From Clostridia bacterium (GTDB taxonomy: Bacteria; Bacillota; Clostridia; Peptostreptococcales; Anaerovoracaceae): DNA of 64,000 bases. The DNA lies in assembly GCA_902363595.1 (NCBI GenBank), contig CABJAP010000001.1:434001-498000 (forward strand), written 5' to 3'. The notes below the pieces were generated by a model. That model was not told the origin of the DNA. It worked only from the letters and a program-made list of their open reading frames with translations, and ran no database searches. Shown here piece after piece: positions 1 through 7,579 of the stretch. Position numbers and translations under genes: made by a program. The number at the start of each line of letters is the position of its first letter. Position 1 is the stretch's first letter.

Positions 1-459
1 CTTTAGGGCCCACTGGGATGTTACATAGGGGTCGTCCGGCATTTTGCAGGCTTTTAACTGGTAATTGGGCGCGGCGATTTCTACTTGGCCGCTGGCTTTT
101 AGTTTTTCCAGCAGTTGTTCCGTAGAGAGCTTCTCTGAACGCACCAGGGCGATGGTCGTTGTTTTTTGCGCCGCGCTTTTTTTGGCTGCGGACGGGCTTT
201 GGGCGGATGGTTCTTTCGCAGCATGTTTGAAATTACAGGTGTCAGCAACCTGGATGCCATCCACATCCAGCGAAGCGGCGGCCGCCCTGCGGCTCATGCC
301 CCCTTGTGTATCTTTGAGAAGGACGATGGCTTCCTCTTCTTTATAAGGCGGCTCTTTGCTGTCTTTTGAGCCTGTTTCCCAGGAAGAAGCTGCGAAGGAC
401 GCAACTGAGGAAAAACACATCATCAGGGCCATGATGCCCGCTAACAGTTTCCCTTTCAT
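1..459 (-). CDS. Secreted subtilisin-like serine protease, N-terminal part (runs off left edge)
   Basis: Only the first 153 codons are present. Residues 1-24 form a signal peptide (MKGKLL start, hydrophobic core, SFAAS). About residues 35-135 look like an I9-type propeptide: a short beta strand (EEAIVLLK), a Lys/Ala/Ser-rich insert, then ALVRSEK and VEIAAPNYQ. The segment ends DPYVTSQWAL, the usual junction between propeptide and S8 peptidase domain. The catalytic Asp/His/Ser lie outside the window, so activity is inferred from family. The ATG overlaps the nitroreductase stop codon (ATGA), so translation is probably coupled and the gene sits third in an operon after a SIR2-like gene and the nitroreductase. 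A secreted protease behind a nitroreductase is an odd pairing. Confidence 0.8.
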   Translation of the reverse strand, partial: MKGKLLAGIMALMMCFSSVASFAASSWETGSKDSKEPPYKEEEAIVLLKDTQGGMSRRAAAASLDVDGIQVADTCNFKHAAKEPSAQSPSAAKKSAAQKTTTIALVRSEKLSTEQLLEKLKASGQVEIAAPNYQLKACKMPDDPYVTSQWALK

Positions 460-965
460 TTTATATACCTTACCCGCGACGGATCAAAAAAACCTCTCGC
501 TTCAGGAGCCTGATCAGGAACCCCCACGGCGATAAGGGCATACGGAATGCTGGTCACCCGCAGCAGTGCTTGGGCTTTCTCCACCCGGTGCTGGATCGGA
601 TACATGCCGCACCAGCAAGTGCCGTAACCAAGATCTTCTGCCTGAAGGATCAGGTTTTCCGCCGCCGCCCCGCAGTCCTGAGGCCAGAAGCCGGAACAGA
701 TTCCGGTTTGCAGCTCCGGTTTTGCGCAAATCACAATGGCTGCGGACGCGGTCCTGAGCATTCTGGCATATGGATTTATTTCCGTAAGTTTCTCTAGGAT
801 CCCACGGTTTTCCACAACCAGGAATTCCCAAGGTCTGGTATTTCCGGCGCTGGGAGCCATCATAGCCGCTTCCAGCATCAGCTGAAAATGCTCCTGGGGA
901 ATGACCACGCCCTTTTTATATTTGCGAATGCTGCGTCTGCTGCGAATTGCTTCTGTTACGTTCAT
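456..965 (-). CDS. Nitroreductase-family flavoprotein
   Basis: 169 residues, normal for a short clostridial nitroreductase, predicted cytosolic FMN enzyme using NAD(P)H. The FMN-binding start RSRRSIRKYK is at residues 8-17, followed by APSAGNTRPWEF near 38-49 (family motif PSAxNxQPW) and a central YGTCWCGMYP stretch. The substrate cannot be told from sequence. An AGGAGG ribosome binding site sits 9 nt before the ATG. It follows the SIR2-like gene by 19 nt and overlaps the downstream subtilase by 4 nt, so the three are read as one transcript. Confidence 0.88.
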   Translation of the reverse strand: MNVTEAIRSRRSIRKYKKGVVIPQEHFQLMLEAAMMAPSAGNTRPWEFLVVENRGILEKLTEINPYARMLRTASAAIVICAKPELQTGICSGFWPQDCGAAAENLILQAEDLGYGTCWCGMYPIQHRVEKAQALLRVTSIPYALIAVGVPDQAPEARGFFDPSRVRYIK

Positions 966-984
966 CTTTTATAACCTCCTCGGT

Positions 985-2037
985 TTAATCCATATATTGC
1001 CTCGGCGCCCGGGCAAAAGCTTCAAAGGGAACATCTCCCCGATAATTCAAAATTGTATCTTTTCGAAGAAACCGCAGATAACGGGATTCTTCTTTTTCCA
1101 TTTCTTCAATGGATTTTCCTTCATAACCGTTGAAGACAGAGACTTTTAACGGCTCTGGACGCATTCTGCCTTGCTCGCTTTTTTTCAGCAGGGTTTTTAT
1201 ATGTATGTCTGCATGGGGAAAGGAATAGCCGCAGATCACAATGTGGTCCGCGTTGACAAGAGCTTCATAAGCATTTTCCCAAACGCGGCGGATATTGTCG
1301 CCGTACTGGACGAAATTTTTAAAATAGGTGGGCGGAATAATTACCGACGTCTGTTGACTGCCGCATTTTTCACATTTATGGGCGTTAAAATCCAGCAGGT
1401 TGTTGGCGGAAATATCCGCCGCTTCTTTCACTTGGATACATCCGCATTGGGTGCAGTAGAGCCAGTTCATGGAACCATGCAGCTTGAGCAGCCTAATCCC
1501 GTGTCCTTGGCGTGAAAAGCCATAATTGATGATTCTCCTTTGTGAAAACAATGCGTTATCCGCAAGGAGATCGTAATTGGTGGACAAAAAATCCACCTGA
1601 CGCCCGCTGCGGTCGCAGAGATTTTCCACCAGCTGCTTATGATAACTATCGATAATCTGATAATTATCTTCATTTCGCTTATGTTCGAGCTGGGATTCGA
1701 TGGCAAGGGCCATGCTGGCAACAATGGCATCCTTGTATTTCCTGACTTTCCCGCTTCCGGCATAGCTGCCTTCCACCTCAAGAATACCCAGAGCCTCCTC
1801 AAAAGACGGGAAAAGCATGGGTTTGGAGCAGCCCAAATCAATTCCAAAGTAACCATCAAAAAACGTAAAAAGATCCATTTTCACGTTTTTATAAAATGGA
1901 TTCTTCTCATCGTACCGCGTTTGAATCTCCCGGGATTCATCCATCGATTCCATATAGGCCCGGAATAATTCTTTCTGAAGGGGTGCCCCATCGCTTTTTG
2001 ATGCGCCAGCGCCCAGAAAAACTACAAGTCGCTCCAT
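985..2037 (-). CDS. SIR2-like NAD-dependent protein with zinc ribbon
   Basis: About 350 residues. Rossmann NAD-binding start FLGAGAS at 7-13, STNYD at about 152-156, putative catalytic His in KLHGSMNW (about residue 187), a four-cysteine zinc site (CTQCGC then CEKC), and a late VICGYSFPHAD motif. These are the marks of the SIR2/SIR2_2 superfamily (NAD-dependent deacylases or NADases). The intact zinc ribbon favours a deacylase-like fold, but NADase defence proteins share the same core, so the activity is open. I chose the ATG at 2037 because AGGTGA lies 5 nt upstream; an in-frame GTG at 2046 is less likely. First gene of the operon with the nitroreductase and subtilase. Confidence 0.8.
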   Translation of the reverse strand: MERLVVFLGAGASKSDGAPLQKELFRAYMESMDESREIQTRYDEKNPFYKNVKMDLFTFFDGYFGIDLGCSKPMLFPSFEEALGILEVEGSYAGSGKVRKYKDAIVASMALAIESQLEHKRNEDNYQIIDSYHKQLVENLCDRSGRQVDFLSTNYDLLADNALFSQRRIINYGFSRQGHGIRLLKLHGSMNWLYCTQCGCIQVKEAADISANNLLDFNAHKCEKCGSQQTSVIIPPTYFKNFVQYGDNIRRVWENAYEALVNADHIVICGYSFPHADIHIKTLLKKSEQGRMRPEPLKVSVFNGYEGKSIEEMEKEESRYLRFLRKDTILNYRGDVPFEAFARAPRQYMD

Positions 2038-2079
2038 AAATTTCACCTGTGTCCGCCAAATATGAATTGCTCTGTTCCT

Positions 2080-2109
2080 ATTATATACCGCTGCCTGTTC
2101 TTATGTAAA
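2080..2109 (-). promoter_or_regulatory. Sigma-A promoter of the SIR2-like operon
   Basis: Minus-strand TTTACA (2104-2109) and TATAAT (2080-2085) with an 18-nt spacer, about 40 nt before the SIR2-like start codon. Confidence 0.6.
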
Positions 2110-2122
2110 CAAAAACTACCAT

Positions 2123-2155
2123 AAAAAGGGCCGGTCCTCAGAACCAGCCTTTTTC
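2123..2155 (-). terminator. Rho-independent terminator after the small-protein pair
   Basis: Stem AAAAAGG..CCTTTTT with GGT/ACC extension and CTCAGA loop; read leftward it ends in a T run. It separates the two small genes from the SIR2-like promoter. Confidence 0.7.
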
Positions 2156-2171
2156 CTCAAAGAAAACCGTT

Positions 2172-2327
2172 TTATTTTTCCTGTTTTGATTGAGCCTTTT
2201 CCTTTTCTCTCAACTCTTCAATGATGTTGTCATCATCATCCAAATCTTCTCTGGTCATTCCTAAAATCTTCATATCATCCATATGATTCCAGACCTTATC
2301 TTTTTCCATATCATCTAAAATACCCAT
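2172..2327 (-). CDS. Hypothetical 51-residue acidic protein
   Basis: A short ORF starting MGILDDMEKDK and ending SKQEK, about one third Asp/Glu, predicted helical and soluble. It has no motif I recognise. Support that it is real: its ATG overlaps the stop of the upstream small gene (TAATG), a GGAGG ribosome binding site lies 8 nt upstream inside that gene, and a good terminator follows 17 nt after the stop. It is probably made together with the membrane-anchored small protein encoded just before it. Confidence 0.55.
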   Translation of the reverse strand: MGILDDMEKDKVWNHMDDMKILGMTREDLDDDDNIIEELREKEKAQSKQEK

Positions 2328-2497
2328 TAAACTACCTCCGTTAACTTTTCCGTAATATTTTTCAAATCATCGACCGCATTTTTCAGGCCTCGGTGAATCT
2401 GTCTCTGGTCTCTCGGCGAAAGGAACATGTATATATGCATTCCAATGATCGCGCCGGCAATGCCAATCCCTACGGCACCAGTGCAAAATTTTCCCAT
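2327..2497 (-). CDS. Small single-pass membrane protein, YtxH-like
   Basis: 56 residues: MGKFCTGAVG start, a Gly-rich transmembrane helix (about residues 6-26), then an amphipathic tail with HRGLKNAVDDLKNITEKL. This resembles the YtxH/general-stress small-protein layout (glycine-rich membrane helix plus charged coil), but that assignment is by shape only. AAGGAGGGACGG precedes the ATG. It is translationally coupled (TAATG) to the following 51-residue acidic protein and divergent from the aldo/keto reductase. Confidence 0.55.
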   Translation of the reverse strand: MGKFCTGAVGIGIAGAIIGMHIYMFLSPRDQRQIHRGLKNAVDDLKNITEKLTEVV

Positions 2498-2592
2498 TTT
2501 CCGTCCCTCCTTGTATGTTCATTTGTTTAAAATTAGTATGTCCTTACCTGTGGATATTATGTTACTATAAACTTAGATTTCAGGAGGTTTTT

Positions 2593-3549
2593 ATGAAAAA
2601 AAAGAAATTAGGGAATACCGGAATTGAAGTAACACCCATTGGGTTCGGCGTACTGACCGTTGGAAATACCCAACTCAATCTGCCGGTAGAAGAAGGAGCA
2701 AACGTTTTGCGCTATGCTTTGGAAAAGGGAATCAATTTTCTTGATACTGCTCAATATTATGAAACCTATCCATATATCCGCCAGGCGCTTAAAGATTCCC
2801 CGTATAAACCGGTGATCTGCTCCAAATCGCTGGATTTGACTTACAGCCAAATGGAATTTGCCATTAACGAGGCTTTGGAAGAGATGGATCTGGCGTATAT
2901 CGATATCTTTCTGCTTCACGAAGTCCGGCAGGATCCGGATTGGGATGATCGGGCGGGAGCCTGGCGCTGTCTGGTGGAAGCCAAAGAAAAAGGTCTGGTG
3001 AAGGCCATCGGCGTATCTACTCACCATGTGGATGTGGCGGAGAAAATGGCCGCAATTCCCGAAGTGGACGTCCTCTTCCCTCTCATCAATTTCAAAAGCC
3101 TGGGTATTCGAAAGGGAGACGGTCCGGGAACGAAAGAAGAGATGGCCGCAGCCATTGAAGCCAATGCCAGGGCAGGAAAAGGCGTCTTTGCCATGAAAGC
3201 CTTCGGCGGCGGAAACCTCACCGGTTCTTATCTGGAAGCGCTGGACTATGTGCGGGATCTGCCTGGCGTTGATTCGATCATGATCGGCTTTGGCAGCAAG
3301 GAAGAAGTGGATCGAATCGTGGAATATGCAGAAGGCACCATTGATCCGGATTATATTCCTGATGTTTCCAAAAAGAGAATCCGCATCGATCAGGGAGATT
3401 GTGAAGGATGCGGAGCCTGTATTACCCGCTGCCCCAATAAAGCCATTTTCCGAAACGGAAACGGTCTGGCGCAGGTGGATCCTTCGATTTGTCTCACCTG
3501 CGGCTACTGCGCGCCGGTGTGTCCGGTGAGAGCGATCATTATGTTCTAA
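2593..3549 (+). CDS. Aldo/keto reductase with C-terminal 2x[4Fe-4S] ferredoxin domain
   Basis: 318 residues from the ATG preceded by CAGGAGG (a longer upstream frame lacks a ribosome binding site). Residues 1-255 are an AKR barrel with the catalytic tetrad visible: D51 and Y56 in DTAQYY, K78 in CSK, H109 in LLHE. Residues 265-318 carry two CxxCxxCxxxC clusters (CEGCGACITRC and CLTCGYCAPVC), typical of the clostridial AKR-ferredoxin fusion. Such enzymes are thought to pass electrons between a carbonyl substrate and ferredoxin or NAD(P)H; the substrate is unknown. Monocistronic, divergent from the small-protein pair and convergent with mnmA. Confidence 0.92.
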   Translation: MKKKKLGNTGIEVTPIGFGVLTVGNTQLNLPVEEGANVLRYALEKGINFLDTAQYYETYPYIRQALKDSPYKPVICSKSLDLTYSQMEFAINEALEEMDLAYIDIFLLHEVRQDPDWDDRAGAWRCLVEAKEKGLVKAIGVSTHHVDVAEKMAAIPEVDVLFPLINFKSLGIRKGDGPGTKEEMAAAIEANARAGKGVFAMKAFGGGNLTGSYLEALDYVRDLPGVDSIMIGFGSKEEVDRIVEYAEGTIDPDYIPDVSKKRIRIDQGDCEGCGACITRCPNKAIFRNGNGLAQVDPSICLTCGYCAPVCPVRAIIMF

Positions 3550-3569
3550 GTTTACATAATAATTTTATT

Positions 3570-3672
3570 ATACAGGAAATATCGATTGCGTAGCATTTCC
3601 TGTATTTCAAAAAAGTTTACCTTGTGAAAGTGAGCGCGAAGCGCGAATAACGTTTCCAAAGGAAACTTTTTT
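3570..3672. repeat. Structured intergenic repeat, copy 1 (bidirectional terminator)
   Basis: Lies between the convergent reductase and mnmA genes. First hairpin: ATACAGGAAAT (3570-3580) against ATTTCCTGTAT (3595-3605), 11 bp perfect. Second: AAAAAAGTTTACCTT (3609-3623) against AAAGGAAACTTTTTT (3658-3672), with an inner GCGC-GAA-GCGC hairpin. It shares ATACAGGAAATATCGAT exactly, and a TTTCAAA..AAGT..ACCTTG block approximately, with copy 2 at 6483-6607. Confidence 0.6.
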
Positions 3673-3692
3673 ATAGTCAGCTTAGACCGCAG

Positions 3693-4760
3693 CTATTCGA
3701 TAAACCCGCCGCCAACCACACAGTCATCCAAATAAAAAACGATCGATTGGCCGGGCGTGGCAGCTCTCTGTTTTTCATCAAACACAGTGAGGATCCTGCC
3801 GTCCGGCTTTGTCATGATCTGTGCAGGCGCAGGTCTTGCCGCATAGCGAATCTTAGCCATTACCCGGGCCCCTTCCAAAATTTCAGGCATGCAACTGCTC
3901 CCCGTCATCGAAAAAAAGCTCCCGGAGCAAATTACTTCCCGGGAAAAGAGATCCTCGTGATCCCCCAGAGTCACTGTATTAGCTGCCGGATCCATAGCGG
4001 TGACGAAAACGGGCTTGCCGAAGGTAATTCCCAGTCCCTTTCTCTGCCCGATGGTGTAGTGAATCAGCCCTTTGTGGCGCCCTAGGACATTCCCCTCTTT
4101 ATCAATAAAGTCTCCCTCTTCGATGGAATATCCATGTCGTTTAATATAGTCGGCATAATTTTCGTCGTCCGCGATAAAGCAAATCTCCTGGCTGTCCTTA
4201 AGATCAGCGTTGTTCATATGATTTTGTCGGGCGATTTCCCTGGCCTGTTCCTTATGTTCCATCAAAGCCAGAGGCAGAAGCAGGCGTTCGATAACCTCCG
4301 CCGGCAGGCGATACAGCATGTAAGACTGATCTTTTTTTTCGCTGGCAGCCCGCCGCACGGTCCATCCAAGCTGAGAATTATAAGCAGTGCGTGCATAATG
4401 GCCTGTGGCAATGTGAAAAGCCCCCGCCCGATCCGCCTCTTGGGTGAGAATTTTGAACTTCACCGTGGGATTGCAGAACACACATGGATTGGGCGTTCTC
4501 CCTGCCGCGTATTCACTGCAAAAATTATCGATGACCGTGTCTTGAAAAAGCTGGTGAACATTGCGGTAAAGGAAGGGAATCCCGATCTGATCCGCCGCGG
4601 CCTCTGCTGCCCGGCGCCCCTCTTCATTGCCGGAAGAAACGTCAAAATAGAGGCCGGTTACTTCCATGCCTTTTTCCTTTAATAGTAAAGCAGCGGTTGT
4701 ACTATCTACACCGCCGCTTAATCCAAGTATCACTTTTTTTCTATCCAGTGATTCGTTCAT
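3693..4760 (-). CDS. mnmA: tRNA-specific 2-thiouridylase MnmA
   Basis: 355 residues, usual family length. Makes 2-thiouridine at wobble U34 of Lys/Glu/Gln tRNAs. PP-loop GLSGGVDS at 13-20 binds ATP; the two catalytic cysteines are C96 (NPCVFCN) and C194 (QEICF); ATGHYA near 118-123 and KDQSYML near 143-149 are family motifs. Start chosen at the ATG at 4760, which has GAGGAAG upstream and is 1 nt from the iscU stop; the frame is open further upstream but without homology. Last gene of nifS-iscU-mnmA, which supplies the sulfur. Confidence 0.95.
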   Translation of the reverse strand: MNESLDRKKVILGLSGGVDSTTAALLLKEKGMEVTGLYFDVSSGNEEGRRAAEAAADQIGIPFLYRNVHQLFQDTVIDNFCSEYAAGRTPNPCVFCNPTVKFKILTQEADRAGAFHIATGHYARTAYNSQLGWTVRRAASEKKDQSYMLYRLPAEVIERLLLPLALMEHKEQAREIARQNHMNNADLKDSQEICFIADDENYADYIKRHGYSIEEGDFIDKEGNVLGRHKGLIHYTIGQRKGLGITFGKPVFVTAMDPAANTVTLGDHEDLFSREVICSGSFFSMTGSSCMPEILEGARVMAKIRYAARPAPAQIMTKPDGRILTVFDEKQRAATPGQSIVFYLDDCVVGGGFIE

Positions 4761-4761
4761 T

Positions 4762-5214
4762 TTATTCTTCCTCTGGCAGATCATGATGATCGTCCTCGTC
4801 CGCATTGGGATCGAAGCCTTCCAGACCTTTATAAGTTTTGCCTGTTTTCTGAGCGTAATCATAGATTGCTGATTTGATCGCATGATCCGCCAGCACCGAA
4901 CAGTGTATCTTCACTGCCGGAAGGCCCCCCAGCTCGTTGATGATCTGTTTGTTAGTCAGATCGAGAGCTTCATCGATGGTCATACCGATGATCATGTCGG
5001 TTGCCACACTGGAGGATGCAATTGCCGATCCGCAGCCAAAGGTCTTGAACTTTGCATCTGTTATTTTATCATCCGCCACCTTAATGGAGATCTGCATCAT
5101 ATCCCCGCACACCGGGCTGCCGTAAGTACCAACGCCGTCGGCGTTTTCAATTTCTCCAACATTATGCGGATTCATAAAATGATCCATTACTTTATCATTA
5201 TACATGTTAGCCAT
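4762..5214 (-). CDS. iscU: Iron-sulfur cluster scaffold protein (IscU/NifU N-terminal type)
   Basis: 150 residues. The three cluster-ligand cysteines and their partners are present: C36 and D38 in PVCGD, C61 in FGCGSA, and H104-C105 in HCSVLA. The C-terminus ends in an acidic tail (DEDDHHDLPEEE). It accepts sulfur from the cysteine desulfurase encoded 3 nt upstream and assembles clusters for transfer. Lack of a C-terminal Nfu domain makes it the short scaffold form common in Clostridia. Middle gene of the operon. Confidence 0.94.
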   Translation of the reverse strand: MANMYNDKVMDHFMNPHNVGEIENADGVGTYGSPVCGDMMQISIKVADDKITDAKFKTFGCGSAIASSSVATDMIIGMTIDEALDLTNKQIINELGGLPAVKIHCSVLADHAIKSAIYDYAQKTGKTYKGLEGFDPNADEDDHHDLPEEE

Positions 5215-5217
5215 GTT

Positions 5218-6387
5218 TTACCACCCTTTCTCGCTCGATACTGATGAAATTTCTCTAAGTTTATTTACCACATTTACCAGGGTTGAAACAACATAATCGA
5301 TATCTTCTTTTGTCGTCATATCGCCTACGGTGAACCGCAGGGTTCCGTGGATTTTCTCCACCGGTATTCCCAGGGCCGACAGCACATGGGAAGGCGTCAG
5401 AGACGCGGATGAGCAGGCAGAGCCGGTTGAAACGGCAATCCCGTTCATATCCAGATAAAGGAGCATCGCTTCTCCCTCAATAAATTCGAAGGTCAGATTG
5501 GCGTTGCCCGGATGTCTGTGTTCCATCGATCCGTTTACATAAACATTGTCGATCTTTTCCTGAACCTGCTGGATCAAGTAGTTCCGCAGGGACGATGTAT
5601 GCTGAATATGTTCGTCCAGGTGGATCCGGGCCAGTTCAGCCGCTTTACCGAATCCTACGATACCGGCCAGGTTCTCCGTGCCGGCCCGTTTTTTATTTTC
5701 CTGGGCTCCGCCGTGGAGATAGTTGGAAAGCCTTACACCTTTGCGGATGTACAGCGCTCCCACTCCTTTAGGTCCGTAAATCTTATGTGCGGATATGGAC
5801 ATGAGGTCCACGCCCAGCTCCTTCACATCGATGGGCATATTTCCCAACGCCTGTACGGCATCCGTATGGAAGAGGATCTGATGAGATTTGGCAATAGCTG
5901 CCAGTTCCCTGATCGGCTCTACGGTTCCCACTTCATTGTTGACAAACATGATGCTGATGAGAATGGTCTTGTCGGTGATGGCCGCTTCCAAATCGGCAGG
6001 GTTCACCCTTCCCTCAGAATCCACATCCAGATAAGTAACGTCATATCCGTGCTTTTCCAGGAACTCGCAGGAATGAAGCATCGCGTGATGCTCAATCTTC
6101 GTCGTAATTATGTGATTTCCCTTTTTCTTCAGCACATCGGCAGCGCCCATCACGGCCCAGTTATCGGCTTCCGTACCGCAGGATGTGAAAAAGATTTCCT
6201 TTTCATCTGCTCCCACAAGTTCGGCTACCTGTTTTCTGGCGCCAGCCAGGGCTTCTTTTGATTCTGCTGCTATACTATATAAACTGGATGGATTTCCATA
6301 GAACTCGGTAAAATACGGAAGCATCGCATCTAAAACTTCTTTTTTTACCGGCGTAGTTGCTGAATAATCTAAATAAACCTGTCGCAT
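5218..6387 (-). CDS. nifS: Cysteine desulfurase NifS/IscS family
   Basis: 389 residues, class-V aminotransferase fold, PLP-dependent, converts cysteine to alanine and an enzyme-bound persulfide. YLDYSATTP at 5-13, PLP-binding Lys202 in SAHKIYGPKG, catalytic Cys325 in TGSACSS with the long mobile loop of class I (IscS/NifS) desulfurases. First gene of nifS-iscU-mnmA, feeding both cluster assembly and tRNA thiolation. No iscR-like regulator precedes it; a TATAAT box (minus strand, 6431-6436) lies about 45 nt before the ATG. Confidence 0.95.
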   Translation of the reverse strand: MRQVYLDYSATTPVKKEVLDAMLPYFTEFYGNPSSLYSIAAESKEALAGARKQVAELVGADEKEIFFTSCGTEADNWAVMGAADVLKKKGNHIITTKIEHHAMLHSCEFLEKHGYDVTYLDVDSEGRVNPADLEAAITDKTILISIMFVNNEVGTVEPIRELAAIAKSHQILFHTDAVQALGNMPIDVKELGVDLMSISAHKIYGPKGVGALYIRKGVRLSNYLHGGAQENKKRAGTENLAGIVGFGKAAELARIHLDEHIQHTSSLRNYLIQQVQEKIDNVYVNGSMEHRHPGNANLTFEFIEGEAMLLYLDMNGIAVSTGSACSSASLTPSHVLSALGIPVEKIHGTLRFTVGDMTTKEDIDYVVSTLVNVVNKLREISSVSSEKGW

Positions 6388-6482
6388 TTTCTACTCCTTT
6401 GTAATTCGATTCCTTTCAATACAATATACTATTATACCAATATTCAGCCGCATTTAAACACTTTTTGCCAAATTTTTTTATA

Positions 6483-6607
6483 ATACAGGAAATATCGATG
6501 CAATCGATATTGACGGAGTTTCAAAGAAAGTACCTTGCAAAGTGTCGGCCCTTGAGGTCGACATGTGTGCATAGGGAACTGTGCTCCCGTCATTCACACT
6601 TTTTTTA
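6483..6607. repeat. Structured intergenic repeat, copy 2
   Basis: Begins with the same 17-nt ATACAGGAAATATCGAT as copy 1 at 3570, followed by a perfect hairpin AATATCGAT-GCA-ATCGATATT (6491-6511), then TTTCAAAGAAAGTACCTTG, and a hairpin closed by AAAGTGT (6539-6545) and ACACTTT (6596-6602). It sits at the 3' end of the gene at 6605. Confidence 0.5.
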
Positions 6608-7048
6608 AAGTTTTGCCGGTTCAAATACGGTCAGCTTATAATTGCCGTCCTCTTCCTTAATGACCACGTTATAAAGCCCCTCTGAAGTAGAGGTCCCAGT
6701 ATCCCAAACAATCTTCGCCTCATAGGTTATGTACTGAAAGAATTGTTTCTTCTTAGTCAATTCTTCAAAGCTGACGGAGCTTACTCTCGATATGCTGCTG
6801 GTCTCCTCAGCCGCGAGATCTTTCAAATCCTGCTTCAGGATTGTTTCATCTTCGATCTGGCGCAGGCGCTTTTCCGCTTCCCGATAAGGAATTTCGCCCA
6901 ATGAAAAACTCTGCATCGTTATCGTCCTCTGGTCGATCAATGACTGAACTGCATGCTTGGGATCCTGTGAGGAAAAACCGCTGAACAGACAGAAAACGAT
7001 TACAGCCAGCGCAGGAATCGCCAGCAAATTAAAATACTTTTTTTTCAT
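6605..7048 (-). CDS. Hypothetical membrane-anchored extracytoplasmic protein
   Basis: 147 residues from the ATG at 7048, which has GGGGAG 8 nt upstream; a longer open frame to 7087 has none. Residues 1-25 are a signal anchor (KKK, then LLAIPALAVIVFCLFSGF); the cysteine lacks a good lipobox. The rest is a charged helical stretch (GEIPYREAEKRLRQIEDE) and a beta-rich end (YITYEAKIVWDTG.., YNVVIKEEDGNYKLTVFE) that looks like a small NTF2/DUF-type fold. No function can be assigned. It follows the DUF896 gene by 81 nt. Confidence 0.65.
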   Translation of the reverse strand: MKKKYFNLLAIPALAVIVFCLFSGFSSQDPKHAVQSLIDQRTITMQSFSLGEIPYREAEKRLRQIEDETILKQDLKDLAAEETSSISRVSSVSFEELTKKKQFFQYITYEAKIVWDTGTSTSEGLYNVVIKEEDGNYKLTVFEPAKL

Positions 7049-7129
7049 TTGTATACTCCCCTTTGTTTTTTTCGATACTTGTATCATAAAACAAAGAGAG
7101 CGGGAAATTTGTCTTTTCCCGCCGTCCGA

Positions 7130-7363
7130 TCAAATCTTTTTTTTGTGCTTTTTGTTGTATTCCTTCAATTCTTCCTCGCTCATATCCTCTACAAATTTGA
7201 TTCGATCCAAATGTCCTTTGAAATTTTCACGAAACTTTGACAGATATTCTTGACGCAAAGATTCTCGTTCCTTATGCTCCTCATCCGTCAGACCTTCTTC
7301 TTTATGCTTTTTAGCCAGCTCGTTGATTCGATCGATCTTTTCTTTTCCAATCATTTCATCCAC
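7130..7363 (-). CDS. DUF896 (YnzC-type) small protein
   Basis: 77 residues. IDRINELAKKHKEEGLT and LRQEYLSKFRENFKGHLD are the conserved DUF896 core, a small three-helix cytosolic protein widespread in Firmicutes whose role is unsettled (Bacillus relatives are linked to the SOS-induced yneA operon). The ATG at 7363 has AAGGAAG 5 nt upstream; an ATG three codons on is an alternative. The Lys-rich tail KKHKKKI is unlike most relatives. Confidence 0.85.
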   Translation of the reverse strand: MDEMIGKEKIDRINELAKKHKEEGLTDEEHKERESLRQEYLSKFRENFKGHLDRIKFVEDMSEEELKEYNKKHKKKI

Positions 7364-7579
7364 TTCCTTTTTATTTTAATTCACATTCGGCAGTCCGGCG
7401 CATCCCCTCAGTTTGGCTGATTGCAGACGGCACGGACATCCGCCTTTGTATTCCGTAATATCATTGTATTTGCGGATTCAGTATATAAAATCCCACTTTT
7501 TTTGTCAACCTGACTGTGGATTTTTACAAAAAATATGATAAAATATGGTGAATGTAATTACACACTTGGAGGAAATTAA

